A stretch of 64,000 bases of DNA from assembly GCF_013283195.1 (NCBI RefSeq), contig NZ_JABEKT010000001.1, forward strand, positions 1,028,795 to 1,092,794, read 5' to 3'. The notes under the pieces are model-generated. The model saw nothing but the letters and a program-made list of their open reading frames with translations. It did no database searches and was not told the DNA's origin. Positions within the stretch are counted from its first letter, which is position 1; each line of letters opens with the position of its first letter. Of this stretch, positions 9,594-19,194 are shown piece after piece. The translations under genes were made by a program, and so were the position numbers. Source of the DNA: Ensifer adhaerens. Lineage in GTDB: Bacteria > Pseudomonadota > Alphaproteobacteria > Rhizobiales > Rhizobiaceae.

Positions 9594-10498
9594 GAAACCA
9601 GGCCGTTCTCGAACAGAAGCAGTCGCCCGACGAATGCCTGGCAAGCGGCGAGTATCCGCTGACGCGCCGCGATCTCAATGAAATCGCAGCGATGATCTAC
9701 GCCGATGCCGGCATCTACCTCAACGAGACCAAGGCATCCCTGGTCTATTCCCGGCTGTCGAAGCATATCCGCAACCTCGGTCTCAAGGGCTTCCGCGAAT
9801 ATTGCCAGCTCGTCTCTTCGCCTACGGGTGCCGCTGCCCGCCGCGATATGCTCTCGCACTTGACGACGAACTTCACCCGCTTCTTTCGCGAGAACCATCA
9901 CTTCGAACATCTGAAGACGGATGTTCTGCCGGAGTTGATTGCCCGCGCCAAGGCCGGAGGTCGCGTGCGTATCTGGTCTGCCGCCTGCTCCGACGGGCAG
10001 GAGCCCTATTCGATCGCGCTGACGGTGCTGTCGCTGTTGCCGAATGCGGCTGACTACGACTTCCGAATTCTCGCCACCGATATCGACCCGAAGATCCTGG
10101 CGCTGGCCCGGGCCGGCGCCTATGACGCCACCGCGCTTGAGACAGTCAATCCGGCCATGCGCAAGCAATGGTTCGACGAGGTCAATGCCGGCGGCCGCTT
10201 CAAGTGGCAGATCGACGATCGCGTCAAGCGGCTCATCACCTTCAACGAACTGAACCTGATGGCGCAATGGCCGTTCAAGGGGCCGTTCGACGTCATCTTC
10301 TGCCGCAACGTGGTGATCTATTTCGACGAGCCGACACAGATGAAGATCTGGTCGCGCTTTGCCGGCATGCTCGGCACCAACGGCCATCTCTACATCGGTC
10401 ATTCCGAGCGCGTGTCGGGCGACGCCAAGTCGCAGTTCGACAACATCGGCATCACCACCTACCGCCATACCGGCAAGTTTCATGGAGGACGGGTATGA
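9590..10498 (+). CDS. cheR: chemoreceptor methyltransferase CheR
   Basis: This 302-residue SAM-dependent enzyme methylates glutamates of the receptors for adaptation. An N-terminal helical domain (about residues 20-100, with [18 protein letters not shown]) precedes the Rossmann methyltransferase domain. The SAM loop reads [15 protein letters not shown] (family: GCSTGEEPYS). [13 protein letters not shown] is the usual motif IV. The end overlaps cheB by four bases. The signature residues for a functional enzyme appear to be present. Confidence 0.95.
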   Translation: MRNQAVLEQKQSPDECLASGEYPLTRRDLNEIAAMIYADAGIYLNETKASLVYSRLSKHIRNLGLKGFREYCQLVSSPTGAAARRDMLSHLTTNFTRFFRENHHFEHLKTDVLPELIARAKAGGRVRIWSAACSDGQEPYSIALTVLSLLPNAADYDFRILATDIDPKILALARAGAYDATALETVNPAMRKQWFDEVNAGGRFKWQIDDRVKRLITFNELNLMAQWPFKGPFDVIFCRNVVIYFDEPTQMKIWSRFAGMLGTNGHLYIGHSERVSGDAKSQFDNIGITTYRHTGKFHGGRV

Positions 10499-11553
10499 CA
10501 GCACCCGCTCGCGTTCTCGTCGTCGATGACTCGGCCACCATGCGTGGCCTGATCACCGCAGTTCTCAATTCCGATCCGGGTGTAACCGTCGTCGGCCAGG
10601 CGGCCGATGCGATGGAAGCGCGCCAGGCGATTAAGCAGCTCGATCCTGATGTCGTCACCCTCGACATCGAGATGCCGAACATGAATGGCCTGGAATTCCT
10701 CGACAAGATCATGCGCCTGCGGCCGATGCCGGTCATCATGGTCTCGACGCTCACGCACAAAGGTGCCGAGGCGACGATTGCAGCACTTGAAATCGGTGCG
10801 TTCGACTGCGTCGGAAAGCCCCTTCCGGGCGACCCCAACCCTTTTGCCGGTCTCGTCGACAAGGTAAAGGCGGCCGCGCGCTCGCAGCGCAAGTTCATCA
10901 TCACCGGCAACAAGACGGCCGCACCCGCTGCAGCCAATGCCAATGGTGCTTCTGATTATCGGGCCGGCCGCAAGATCATCGCGATCGGTGCCTCCACCGG
11001 CGGCGTCGAGGCGCTGATCACCGTGCTGCAGAAATTCCCGGCGAACTGCCCGCCGACGGTGATCACGCAGCACATGCCGCACACCTTTACCAAGAGCTTC
11101 GCCGAGCGGCTCAACCGCCTGTGCGCACCAACGGTACAGGAAGCAACCGATGGCGCGCGGCTGGAAATCGGCAAGGTCTATCTGGCTCCAGGTGGCGAGC
11201 GCCACCTCCAGGTCGCCAATCCGACAGCACCCTGCTGCCGTCTGGTCGACCGCGATCCCGTCAACGGTCATCGTCCTTCGGTCGACGTGCTGTTCGATTC
11301 GGTCGCCGAACTTGCCGGTCGCAACGCGATCGGCGTCATTCTGACCGGCATGGGCCGTGACGGCGCATCCGGTCTCCTGAAAATGCGGCATGCCGGAGCA
11401 AAGACCTTCGGCCAGAACGAAAAGACATGTGTCGTCTACGGCATGCCGAGAGTTGCATATGAATTGGGTGCCGTCGAAACGCAGCTCCCCCTCGGTTCCA
11501 TCGGGGAAGAGATACTGAAGACAGCGGCGCTCCGGAAGGAAGGAAGCGAATAA
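10495..11553 (+). CDS. cheB: chemotaxis methylesterase/deamidase CheB
   Basis: This 352-residue two-domain protein removes receptor methyl groups. The receiver domain has Asp11-Asp12 and phospho-acceptor Asp57 ([13 protein letters not shown]). The C-terminal esterase has the catalytic triad in [11 protein letters not shown] (Ser), VITQHMP (His) and [10 protein letters not shown] (Asp). The start at ATG 10495 is chosen because it overlaps the cheR stop (ATGA) and gives the standard N-terminus [18 protein letters not shown] longer open frame upstream lies inside cheR and is not coding. The stop overlaps the cheY2 start (TAATG). Confidence 0.96.
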   Translation: MTAPARVLVVDDSATMRGLITAVLNSDPGVTVVGQAADAMEARQAIKQLDPDVVTLDIEMPNMNGLEFLDKIMRLRPMPVIMVSTLTHKGAEATIAALEIGAFDCVGKPLPGDPNPFAGLVDKVKAAARSQRKFIITGNKTAAPAAANANGASDYRAGRKIIAIGASTGGVEALITVLQKFPANCPPTVITQHMPHTFTKSFAERLNRLCAPTVQEATDGARLEIGKVYLAPGGERHLQVANPTAPCCRLVDRDPVNGHRPSVDVLFDSVAELAGRNAIGVILTGMGRDGASGLLKMRHAGAKTFGQNEKTCVVYGMPRVAYELGAVETQLPLGSIGEEILKTAALRKEGSE

Positions 11554-11942
11554 TGTCCATCGCCGAAAAAATAAAAGTACTGATCGTCGACGATCAGGTC
11601 ACGAGCCGCCTGCTTCTGGGCGACGCCTTGCAGCAGCTGGGCTTCAAGCAGATCACGGCTGCTGGTGACGGGGAACAGGGTATGAAGATCATGGCCCAGA
11701 ACCCGCATCACCTCGTCATCTCCGACTTCAACATGCCGAAAATGGACGGCCTTGGCCTGCTCCAGGCCGTGCGCTCCAACCCGGCAACGAAGAAGGCCGC
11801 ATTCATCATCCTGACGGCGCAGGGCGACCGCGCGCTGGTCCAGAAGGCGGCCGCGCTGGGGGCGAACAACGTGCTGGCAAAGCCGTTCACCATCGAAAAG
11901 ATGAAGGCCGCCATCGAAGCCGTATTTGGGGCATTGAAATGA
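11553..11942 (+). CDS. cheY2: CheY2 response regulator (motor-acting)
   Basis: This 129-residue receiver has Asp13-Asp14 ([10 protein letters not shown]), phospho-acceptor Asp58 ([14 protein letters not shown]), Thr in IILTAQGD and Lys in LAKPFTIEK. In S. meliloti CheY2-P is the output that acts on the flagellar motor, slowing its clockwise rotation. Asp58 sits at the same position as in the characterised protein. The start overlaps the cheB stop by one base and the end overlaps cheD. Confidence 0.94.
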   Translation: MSIAEKIKVLIVDDQVTSRLLLGDALQQLGFKQITAAGDGEQGMKIMAQNPHHLVISDFNMPKMDGLGLLQAVRSNPATKKAAFIILTAQGDRALVQKAAALGANNVLAKPFTIEKMKAAIEAVFGALK

Positions 11943-12493
11943 ACATGGAAGCCGGCGGCAAGCGCGTGCATGTCATCCAGGGCGAGTACAAGGTCTTCAA
12001 CGATCCCAATGTGGTGTTGTCGACCATTCTCGGTTCCTGCGTGGCAGCCTGCATGCGCGATCCCGTGGTCGGAGTCGGCGGCATGAATCATTTCCTGCTG
12101 CCGGGATCGGCGTCATCGCCCGCTTCCGGCGGCGACGCTACCCGCTACGGTGTTCATCTCATGGAGCTGTTGATCAACGGCCTGCTGAAGCAGGGCGCTC
12201 GCCGCGATCGACTCGAAGCCAAGATCTTCGGCGGTGCCAAGACGATCGCGCGGTTCTCGAATGTCGGCGAACAGAACGCCGCCTTTGCCCGCCAGTTCCT
12301 GCTCGACGAAGGCATTCGCATCGTCGGTGAGAGCACGGGCGGCGAACACGGCCGCAAGCTCGAATACTGGCCGTCTTCGGGGCGCGCCCGACAGTACGCA
12401 CTGACTGGCGTGGAAACCCAGCGCACCGTGCAGCTGGAAGAGCGTCCGGTGGTGGCACCGCGTCCGGTCGAAAGCTCCATCGAATTCTTCTGA
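11939..12493 (+). CDS. cheD: chemoreceptor glutamine deamidase CheD
   Basis: This 184-residue CheD-family enzyme converts receptor glutamines to glutamates. The catalytic Cys lies in [12 protein letters not shown] and the His in [12 protein letters not shown]. The KIFGGAKTI segment is also family-typical. The start ATG overlaps the cheY2 stop (ATGA). Alphaproteobacterial operons with both CheB and CheD use them in receptor adaptation. The gene is followed by a 72-base gap with a perfect hairpin before cheT. Confidence 0.93.
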   Translation: MNMEAGGKRVHVIQGEYKVFNDPNVVLSTILGSCVAACMRDPVVGVGGMNHFLLPGSASSPASGGDATRYGVHLMELLINGLLKQGARRDRLEAKIFGGAKTIARFSNVGEQNAAFARQFLLDEGIRIVGESTGGEHGRKLEYWPSSGRARQYALTGVETQRTVQLEERPVVAPRPVESSIEFF

Positions 12494-12494
12494 T

Positions 12495-12516
12495 CCTGCG
12501 GGGGGTGTCCCGCAGG
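12495..12516 (+). other. perfect hairpin between cheD and cheT
   Basis: CCTGCGGG (12495-12502) and CCCGCAGG (12509-12516) form an 8-bp GC-rich stem with a 6-base loop immediately after the cheD stop. No T-run follows, so it is more likely an mRNA-stabilising or attenuating structure than a full terminator. Confidence 0.5.
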
Positions 12517-12565
12517 CCGACCATACACCTGCGCTATCGCTGGAATAACCACGTGAGAAACGACA

Positions 12566-12958
12566 ATGCAGACTGACTACCAGGGCCACATGCCACACGT
12601 GGAAGAATCACTGCCCGAAGTGCTGATGCGCGTGGTCACCGAGCTTCACGACGTCGCTTATCTCATCGAACGGATCGAGCCGCAGCTGCTCGGTGGTCGA
12701 GGCGCCTCGGCGCTGGACAGCCCCGAAGAGATGATGGTGCTGCAGGGCATCGATCTGGCCGTGCAGAAGACCCGTGGACTTGCCGAGTTCATCGATACGA
12801 TCACGGCGGCGATCCCTGATACCTGCCTCGTCGACGTCACGACCGCCGTCAATCTGGTCAAGCTCGCCGACATGAAGAAGGCGCTCGGCAACGGCATGTT
12901 GCGTCACGGCCATTCTCAGCCGCTGACGAAAGCGGCGGGCGACTTCGAAGTGTTCTAG
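12566..12958 (+). CDS. cheT: CheT, CheZ-like chemotaxis phosphatase/adaptation protein
   Basis: This 130-residue mostly helical protein ends the che operon, where S. meliloti carries cheT. I recall CheT being described as a distant CheZ relative that carries the DxxxQ phosphatase motif, dephosphorylates CheY1 and binds CheR. Here the motif is visible as DLAVQ in LQGIDLAVQKTRGLAEF, around residue 55. A second ATG (HMPHVEESL) could be used instead of 12566. The gene is separated from cheD by a hairpin, so its level may differ from the rest of the operon. Confidence 0.82.
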   Translation: MQTDYQGHMPHVEESLPEVLMRVVTELHDVAYLIERIEPQLLGGRGASALDSPEEMMVLQGIDLAVQKTRGLAEFIDTITAAIPDTCLVDVTTAVNLVKLADMKKALGNGMLRHGHSQPLTKAAGDFEVF

Positions 12959-12960
12959 GT

Positions 12961-13080
12961 CGCCGCGCGTTCGGAAGAGCGCGCCAAGGACGTTTCGGCA
13001 CTTTCGTGCCAGCGCATCCTGTCCGCCTTCGGTGGATCCGCTCGAAGGCGGGATGCTCGAGAGCATTTCCAGGAAGCGCG
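12961..13080 (+). repeat. intergenic repeat element with hairpin (copy A)
   Basis: The element directly after cheT starts with the hairpin GCGCGTTC-GGAA-GAGCGCGC (12965-12984) followed by CAAGGACG and, further on, TCCGCTCGAAGGCGG. The same order of blocks recurs at 32841-32960 after fliP, with compensatory stem changes. It resembles the intergenic mosaic repeats common in Rhizobiaceae. The rest of the 461-base gap up to fliF holds only the fliF upstream motif. Confidence 0.6.
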
Positions 13081-13251
13081 CGAGGCGGCTTTCCACCAGG
13101 AGATGTTAAAAAACAAAGGGATAGAACGTCCCCACGCCCCCGTTCAAGACGGAGGCGCACCCGCGATCGAAACCGTATCGATCTTCGATACAGCCAGAAT
13201 TCTCTACAGCGATATCCCCCGAATTCGCCGAAACTGTCGACAAAAGCCAAG

Positions 13252-13273
13252 TTCGCACAAGTTTCGTTTCCTA
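13252..13273 (+). promoter_or_regulatory. class II flagellar promoter motif upstream of fliF
   Basis: TTCGCACAAG followed nine bases later by CTA. The same arrangement occurs before the DUF1217-flgF, flgB, fliH-like-motB, flgE and flhA operons. It lies 147 bases before fliF. It is proposed as a Rem-dependent promoter element on the basis of recurrence. Confidence 0.5.
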
Positions 13274-13419
13274 CGGTCCCGATCGGGGCTGATGGATTCG
13301 TGTGTATTGCAAGCCGTTACGGGGCACACGACACCCATCAAACCCGAATGTTGGAACTGCGCAGGGCGCTCGTCGGATGACCGGCTTGAACGTTCTGCGA
13401 TACTGGGTGCGGAAACAGA

Positions 13420-15096
13420 ATGAGTCTGTTGAATCAATTTTCGATGTTCACGAAGAACCTCGCCGGGCTGGGGCAAGGCAAGCTGATAGCGCTGGCCGCC
13501 GCCGGCATTATCGCTGTCGGCATGGTCCTGGGCGCCGGCATCTACGTCAACAGGCCATCGTTCGAGACGCTCTATGTCGGGCTCGAGCGAAGTGACGTCA
13601 CTCAAATCAGCATTGCGCTTGCAGAAGCCAATATCGACTTCAATGTCGGTGCCGATGGTGGCAGCATCCAGGTTCCCGTCGGCATGACCGGCAAGTCCCG
13701 TCTGCTGCTCGCCGAGCGCGGCCTGCCGAGCAGCGCCAATGCCGGCTATGAACTCTTCGACAATGTCGGCTCGCTCGGCCTGACCTCCTTCATGCAGGAA
13801 GTCACCCGGGTTCGCGCGCTTGAAGGCGAAATCGGACGCACCATCCAACAGATCTCCGGTATCGCCGCTGCCCGCGTCCACATCGTCATGCCCGAGCGCG
13901 GCAGCTTCCGTAAGGCAGACCAGAACCCGACCGCCTCGGTGATGATCCGTGCCAGCGCCACGGTCGGCCGCAATGCCGCAGCCTCCATCCGCCATCTCGT
14001 CGCCTCGTCCGTACCGGGGCTCGATGTCGATGACGTGACCATTCTCGATTCGACCGGTCAGCTTCTCGCCTCGGGCGACGATCCGGCCAACAGCGCCCTC
14101 AACCAGTCTCTGGGTGTGGTTCAGAACGTCCAGACCGAGCTTGAGAAGAAGATCGACAACGCGCTCGCTCCATTCCTCGGCATGGACAACTTCCGCACCA
14201 GCGTCACGGCACGCCTCAACACCGACACGCAACAGATCCAGGAGACGATGTTCGATCCGGAATCGCGAGTCGAGCGTTCCACCCGCGTCACCAAGGAAGA
14301 GCAGAAGTCCAGCCAGCAGCAGCCGGACAACGCTGCGACCGTGCAGCAGAACATTCCTCAGGCCGCCCCGAAGGGTGGCGCCGGCCCGCAGTCGAGCGAC
14401 CAGGCAGAGAAAAAGGAAGAGCAGACCAACTACGAGATCAACAGCAAGACGATCGCGACCGTGAAGAACAGCTACACGGTCGAGCGCCTGTCGATTGCCG
14501 TGGTCGTCAATCGTGGTCGCATTGCCGCCATGGTCGGCGAGCCCGTCGATCAAGCCAAGGTCGACGCCTACCTGCAGGAGATGCAGAAGATCGTGTCGTC
14601 CGCCGCCGGCATCGATGCGAACCGCGGCGATGTGGTGACCCTCAACGCAATGGACTTCGTCGAGACGCAGCTGCTCGACCAAGCCGTCGCCGGTCCGGGC
14701 ATCATGGAGACGCTGACGCGCAATCTCGGTGGCATCATCAATGCGCTCGCCTTCGTCGTCGTCGCCTTCCTGGTGGTCTGGATGGGCATGCGGCCGCTGG
14801 CTCGCCAGCTTGGCCTTGGTGGAAGCTCCGGCCAGCTCGCCAATGAGTCCGCCGGTCTCGAACTGCCCGATTTCTCCCCTGCGACGGCAGGTGCCGGTGG
14901 CGCCCTCATGGACGGCTTCGGTTCCGACTTCGGCTTCGACAGCACCGACGACCTTCTCAGCATGGGCGAGGACGCCGGCAGCTTCAACCGCCGCGTCAAG
15001 GAAGGGCCGGAAAGGCGCCTTGCACGCATGGTCGAGATCAGCGAAGAGCGCGCCGCCAAGATTTTGCGCAAATGGGCGATCGAGAAAGCCGCCTGA
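13420..15096 (+). CDS. fliF: flagellar MS-ring protein FliF
   Basis: This 558-residue inner-membrane protein builds the MS ring, the base of the flagellum. The first membrane span lies at residues about 22-43 (LIALAAAGIIAVGMVLGAGI), followed by the periplasmic ring-building YscJ-like domains (RLLLAERGLPSSANAGYELF, VHIVMPERGSF). A low-complexity linker rich in Q, K and E spans about residues 285-340. The second span is near 437-457, and the cytoplasmic C-terminal tail binds FliG. It is preceded by a 461-base regulatory gap and followed by a strong terminator, so it is probably transcribed alone. Confidence 0.96.
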   Translation: MSLLNQFSMFTKNLAGLGQGKLIALAAAGIIAVGMVLGAGIYVNRPSFETLYVGLERSDVTQISIALAEANIDFNVGADGGSIQVPVGMTGKSRLLLAERGLPSSANAGYELFDNVGSLGLTSFMQEVTRVRALEGEIGRTIQQISGIAAARVHIVMPERGSFRKADQNPTASVMIRASATVGRNAAASIRHLVASSVPGLDVDDVTILDSTGQLLASGDDPANSALNQSLGVVQNVQTELEKKIDNALAPFLGMDNFRTSVTARLNTDTQQIQETMFDPESRVERSTRVTKEEQKSSQQQPDNAATVQQNIPQAAPKGGAGPQSSDQAEKKEEQTNYEINSKTIATVKNSYTVERLSIAVVVNRGRIAAMVGEPVDQAKVDAYLQEMQKIVSSAAGIDANRGDVVTLNAMDFVETQLLDQAVAGPGIMETLTRNLGGIINALAFVVVAFLVVWMGMRPLARQLGLGGSSGQLANESAGLELPDFSPATAGAGGALMDGFGSDFGFDSTDDLLSMGEDAGSFNRRVKEGPERRLARMVEISEERAAKILRKWAIEKAA

Positions 15097-15123
15097 TTAC
15101 ACACGGAAATCGTCTGACAGGGG

Positions 15124-15151
15124 AAAATCCCGCCACTTCGGCGGGATTTTT
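15124..15151 (+). terminator. rho-independent terminator of fliF
   Basis: AATCCCGCC-ACTTC-GGCGGGATT forms a GC-rich stem followed by a run of T, 28 bases after the fliF stop. This is a strong classical terminator. Confidence 0.9.
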
Positions 15152-15924
15152 CGTTTCCGTGGTGATGCGGATGCCATCATGTCCGGCGCAACTATTGTGC
15201 GAGTCTCTGCGGATTCTGCGGTCAGTCGCTCGATGCGCGGCAAGAATCGTTGATCATTCGTCAGAGTCATGGGTGTGGCCGGCGATCGTATTGCTTTAAC
15301 GAGATCTTAATTTGTAGATTCCGCAGTCGCCGTCGACGTGCTCCAGGCGGGCTGGTTTACTGCTTCGGCCATGATCAATACATAGATAAATTGTAATATA
15401 AATTTGACTATTCGATAATAATCAATGTCGTACTCTGTTTTTATATAGTGAAAGACTACGGTTGTTCGATCAAACAACTGATGCATTTCCGCAACAGGCG
15501 CTGCTCTAAAGTAAAAAATGCATCTATTCGACGATTTTCCCGACTCCCTCGAGCGGCGGCATTTCCGTTGGAATTGTGCTCAGCACTGTATCCGGCGCTG
15601 CGCGAAATCGATGCGGCAGCGGAGCAGGGGCAATTCGAAAACAAAAACTCTTTTAAATATCAACGCTATGTCAAAACACATGCTGCTGGATGCCGGAATT
15701 CGGAAAAGCCGATGCGGCATCTTTGCGAATCGTTTCACGAAAGGTGGGTGAAGTAAATAGCGAGAAGATGGCGGTGGTTTTTTTTGAGGACGGATGTACA
15801 TTTTTAACAGTTGATTCGCGTCCTGAATTGCGACTGGTGGTGATGTTCGGCTTGAGCCGGCTGTCGGCGGCGACAGTGCAAGCACAGGTTCCAGGGCGGT
15901 GAATCCGGCACGGGGGCTGACATC
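15152..15924 (+). other. long non-coding region upstream of visN with an AT-rich island
   Basis: This is 773 bases without a convincing gene. The part from about 15363 to 15455 is sharply AT-rich compared with the rest of the window and includes a possible promoter, TTGTAA (15391-15396) - 17 bases - GATAAT (15414-15419). Short ORFs after it (for example 15518-15751) have poor codon use and no family resemblance. The region may hold the visNR promoter with a long 5' leader, or a small RNA. This is inference from composition and position. Confidence 0.5.
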
Positions 15925-16665
15925 ATGGACATTTCGCAAGCAGACATAACTGTCTGGCCTTTGCCGACAGCGTCGACACGCATACGCGGTGGTGGGCTCA
16001 CACGTGACCAGTTGTTCCGGCGGCTGGGCGACATGGCCGGGCGCGCCAACCTGGGAGCCGGGCTTGCGGCCCTGACCGAGTATGTCGGCGCGAGCCATTA
16101 CCTCCTGGCACGATACGATCTCTCGCAAGATAACGGCCTCGACTTCGTCGTCTGTTCCGATTGGCCATTCGATATTGTCCGGCGCCTTTCGGGCATCGTC
16201 ACCGGGCTTCACGCCAAGACTACCGAGCTAGAGAAGTGCCTCTCGGTGTTGCAGCCGATGTTCTATTCGCTGCCCGACGACATCGATCTGCCACGCGGCA
16301 TCAGCCGGGAGTATTGCGCGGTCACCTTCAATGTCGGGCGGCTGCGCTTCTCGTTGATGCTGCTCGTTCCCGAGGACGTGATCCTCTCGCAGGAGAATCT
16401 TCGCGATGTGACCTTGCTTGCCGGATACCTGGCAAGCTTCACCACGCGCGCTGAAGTGCGGCACGATCGCGACTTCGAACTTACCGATCGCGAGCTGGAA
16501 TGCCTCTTCTGGATCGCCGAGGGCAAGACGAGCGAAGAGATCGCGGTCATTCTCGGGATTTCCCGCAACACGATCAACAACTACATCACCAGCGTCATGC
16601 GAAAGACGGCGACGCGAACCCGCTCCGAAGCGATTGCGTACGCCGTCCGAAACAACCTTGTCTGA
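15925..16665 (+). CDS. visN: LuxR-type master motility regulator VisN
   Basis: This 246-residue transcription factor has an N-terminal ligand- or dimerisation-type domain (about 20-170) and a C-terminal LuxR helix-turn-helix, LTDRELECLFWIAEGKTSEE, followed by IAVILGISRNTINNYI. In S. meliloti VisN and VisR act together as the top activators of the flagellar regulon and switch on rem. The gene is followed by visR after 12 bases, the same order as in that species. The ligand of the N-terminal domain is unknown. Confidence 0.93.
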   Translation: MDISQADITVWPLPTASTRIRGGGLTRDQLFRRLGDMAGRANLGAGLAALTEYVGASHYLLARYDLSQDNGLDFVVCSDWPFDIVRRLSGIVTGLHAKTTELEKCLSVLQPMFYSLPDDIDLPRGISREYCAVTFNVGRLRFSLMLLVPEDVILSQENLRDVTLLAGYLASFTTRAEVRHDRDFELTDRELECLFWIAEGKTSEEIAVILGISRNTINNYITSVMRKTATRTRSEAIAYAVRNNLV

Positions 16666-16677
16666 GAGGCGAGACTG

Positions 16678-17421
16678 ATGACCCATTTCCTCGCCAATGG
16701 ACGTAACGACGACGACCAGCGGCACAGCCGCAGCGGCAGAGCGGCGCGCGCGGCGACGCTGATCACGCGGTTGCAGGCTATGCAGCGTCAGATCAACGCC
16801 AAGCATTTCGCTGTCCTGCGCCTCAATAGCAAGGGCATGGGCGCGGTGCGCAAGATGACCTGCGTGCTCGACAATTGGGGTGTTTCCTCGGAGGCGAATG
16901 CCCACGATCTCATAACCGTCTACGGCGAGGAACTGACGGTCCATCTCGATACGTCGCTGCTGCCCGTGCTTTGGAATGGCTCAGGCGAACACCAGGCGGC
17001 GGAGATGTCCGAGTTCGGGCACTTCGCTCACCGTCTGAAAGGCCGCAAGCTTCCCTATTCCGGTATCGCCTTTCCTGTGCGCCTGGGTGCGCAGGGCAAC
17101 GGATACGTCGTCTTCGCCGGCAGCTATGTCGACGCGACGACAGAGCAGGTCGTCGACCTGCACGGCCGCAGCTGCACGATCATGACCGACCTTCTGGCTG
17201 CCGACGAGAAACGTATGGTGCAGGCCGAAACGCTCAGCGATCGTGAGATCGCTTGCCTGCAGATGGCGGGCGACGGCCATATCAGCGAGGAGATCGCCGA
17301 GCGGATGGGTCTTTCCGTCCACACCGTGAATGCCTATCTCGGCGCCGCCACGACCAAGCTCGATTCGGTCAACCGGATCCAGGCGATCGCCAAGGCCATT
17401 CGCCTCGGCTACATCAGCTGA
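16678..17421 (+). CDS. visR: LuxR-type master motility regulator VisR
   Basis: This 247-residue partner of VisN has the same architecture: an N-terminal sensor-like domain and a C-terminal LuxR helix-turn-helix (LSDREIACLQMAGDGHISEE, then IAERMGLSVHTVNAYLG). The characterised S. meliloti VisN-VisR pair must both be present for motility gene activation, and close co-transcription fits this. The ATG at 16678 is preceded by GAGAGGCGAG, a fair ribosome-binding site. It ends 13 bases before a convergent hypothetical gene. Confidence 0.93.
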   Translation: MTHFLANGRNDDDQRHSRSGRAARAATLITRLQAMQRQINAKHFAVLRLNSKGMGAVRKMTCVLDNWGVSSEANAHDLITVYGEELTVHLDTSLLPVLWNGSGEHQAAEMSEFGHFAHRLKGRKLPYSGIAFPVRLGAQGNGYVVFAGSYVDATTEQVVDLHGRSCTIMTDLLAADEKRMVQAETLSDREIACLQMAGDGHISEEIAERMGLSVHTVNAYLGAATTKLDSVNRIQAIAKAIRLGYIS

Positions 17422-17433
17422 CGACACAGCGGT

Positions 17434-17874
17434 TCAGCTTGCCAGCGGCAGCTGATACGAGGTTATGAACTTCGCTTCCGCGAGGCTCTTTGCAAGAAAG
17501 GCCGTGTTCTCGTCCGGGTCGGCCGACGGATTCTGGAACGTGATATGGCTGATCTCGATGCCGGCCGTTTCGTTGCCGAGAGACAGCCGCACATAGATGG
17601 TCACGCCGCGAAGCTTGAGCTCAAGATCGAGCACGATTTCCGGCTCGCTGTCCCAGTCGAGATTGTAGTTGCCGCCGAGACCGAAATTGACCGCCCCGGG
17701 CAGGAAATACAGCTCGGCGGCCGATTCAACGAGGTCAGCAAGGCTGGCGTAGGATTCGAACCGCAGGAGAGCGATGAAGTCCGCAGCGTCGATGAGACGC
17801 AATTCGGTCGCCACTGGGCGGATCGCTTCAGCTACTAATTGTTCCCGTCTCTCGGAGAATTCGCACTTTTTCAT
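17434..17874 (-). CDS. conserved hypothetical protein downstream of flhB
   Basis: This 146-residue protein has no family I recognise. It starts five bases after the flhB stop on the same strand, so it is probably translated with flhB. S. meliloti has a hypothetical gene at the same place. The N-terminus is helical and charged (MKKCEFSERREQLVAEAI). The middle is rich in beta-type patterns (EIVLDLELKLRGVTIYVRL). There is no signal peptide and no membrane span. Its conserved linkage suggests a role in flagellar export or assembly, but nothing in the sequence shows which. Confidence 0.8.
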   Translation of the reverse strand: MKKCEFSERREQLVAEAIRPVATELRLIDAADFIALLRFESYASLADLVESAAELYFLPGAVNFGLGGNYNLDWDSEPEIVLDLELKLRGVTIYVRLSLGNETAGIEISHITFQNPSADPDENTAFLAKSLAEAKFITSYQLPLAS

Positions 17875-17879
17875 CGGCG

Positions 17880-18959
17880 TTACGTCATCCGTTTTGGTTG
17901 CGATTGCGCGTGCACCCTGTGAATGAGTTCGGCGACTGCCTTGTAAAACACGGGTGGAATCACACTATCGACCGAGACTTGTGCAAACATGGAGCGTGCA
18001 AGCGGCGGATCCTCGAAGACGGGGATGCCGTTTTTCTCAGCAATTTCACGGATTTTCAGGGCAACCAGGTCCTGGCCGAGCGCAACGACCACCGGCGCGT
18101 CGCTTTCTTCGCGGACATAACGCAGCGCGACCGCATAGTGAGTCGGGTTGGCGATCACCAGCGTCGCGCGCGGCACGGATGAAATCATGCGCTTGCGCGC
18201 CCGATCGCGCTGCATCGAGCGCAGGCGCGACTTGACGATCGGGTCGCCCTGCGCCTGCTTCATCTCCTCTTTCACTTCCTGCTTGGTCATCATCAGTTCG
18301 GTGTACCAATGATGGCGAGACCAGAAGATGTCGGCGATCGCCAGAACGGCCGTGGCCAGCATGATGACGATCATCACCTGGTTGAGATCGGACGTCATCG
18401 TCGCAAAGATCGTCACCGGATCGGAGAACATCAGGTCGAGCGTGGCGAAATAGTCGTTCCAGAGAACCAGCACGACGAAGATCGACACGACGATGATCTT
18501 GAACAGCGACTTTCCGAATTCCACTAGGCCCTGAACGCCGAAGATGCGCTTCATGCCCGCCATCGGCGATATCCGGTTCATCTTTGGCTGGATGCGATCG
18601 AGCACCGGCCGAGGCAGGTTCTGGAAGATCGACGAGCCGACACCGAAGAGGATGAGCAGCACGAAGGCGGGAATGAGCAGTGCGGTCGATTTCCAGGCGA
18701 GATGCGTCATCAGCGCGACGACATCCGTGGCGTTGTTCAGCCGCCAGGCCTCCGGCTGTTCGAAAATGTCCTTGAGCGCCTCGGCGACCGTGCCAGCGCC
18801 ATCGGCGAGGAAGAAGACGAAAAAGATATAGATCGCCACCGTCGAGGCGAAGGTCGTCGCCTCGCGGGAAAAGGGCAGATTACCCTTGTCGGCGGCGTCG
18901 GAGATCTTCTTCTCCGACGGGGACTCTGTTTTACTGTCCTTATCCTGATCGTCCGACAT
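17880..18959 (-). CDS. flhB: flagellar export switch protein FlhB
   Basis: This 359-residue export-gate component switches substrate specificity from rod/hook to filament proteins. It has four membrane spans in the first about 215 residues and the hallmark autocleavage motif NPTH ([14 protein letters not shown]) near residue 270. The start ATG 18959 gives the standard N-terminus [18 protein letters not shown]. The open frame extends further upstream, but that part does not resemble the family. It lies downstream of fliG but is separated from it by a minus-strand terminator, so it probably has its own promoter. Confidence 0.95.
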   Translation of the reverse strand: MSDDQDKDSKTESPSEKKISDAADKGNLPFSREATTFASTVAIYIFFVFFLADGAGTVAEALKDIFEQPEAWRLNNATDVVALMTHLAWKSTALLIPAFVLLILFGVGSSIFQNLPRPVLDRIQPKMNRISPMAGMKRIFGVQGLVEFGKSLFKIIVVSIFVVLVLWNDYFATLDLMFSDPVTIFATMTSDLNQVMIVIMLATAVLAIADIFWSRHHWYTELMMTKQEVKEEMKQAQGDPIVKSRLRSMQRDRARKRMISSVPRATLVIANPTHYAVALRYVREESDAPVVVALGQDLVALKIREIAEKNGIPVFEDPPLARSMFAQVSVDSVIPPVFYKAVAELIHRVHAQSQPKRMT

Positions 18960-19106
18960 GCGACAGGAAGTCTCCCGACCGGTTCCACAAGCCAGCGCTG
19001 ATCTTGCGCTGCCTGTAGTGAACCCGGAAAACAGGCCAGACAAGGGCCTCGTCGGGGCAATCATGCGGGGTCAACAGGAAATGCGACCCGCCGATCCCGC
19101 CAACGC

Positions 19107-19133
19107 AAAAACGCGGGCCCCGGGGACCCGCGT
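19107..19133 (-). terminator. terminator of the motA-fliM-fliN-fliG operon
   Basis: Read on the minus strand, ACGCGGG and CCCGCGT form a stem around a GC-rich centre, followed by TTTT. It lies about 60 bases after the fliG stop and separates that operon from flhB. Confidence 0.8.
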
Positions 19134-19194
19134 CATCGATCTGTGATTGGCAATCGTGCCTGCCTCTGGAAGCGTCCCCGGCGGCCGGGGTCGA

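Noticed and set aside
10168-10494. N-terminal extension of CheB
   Set aside because: The extra segment lies inside cheR in another frame and does not resemble a receiver domain; ATG 10495 overlaps the cheR stop.
15448-15756. 102-codon open frame between fliF and visN
   Set aside because: It has unusual codon use (many Cys and Arg), no binding site and overlaps another short frame; it is probably non-coding leader.
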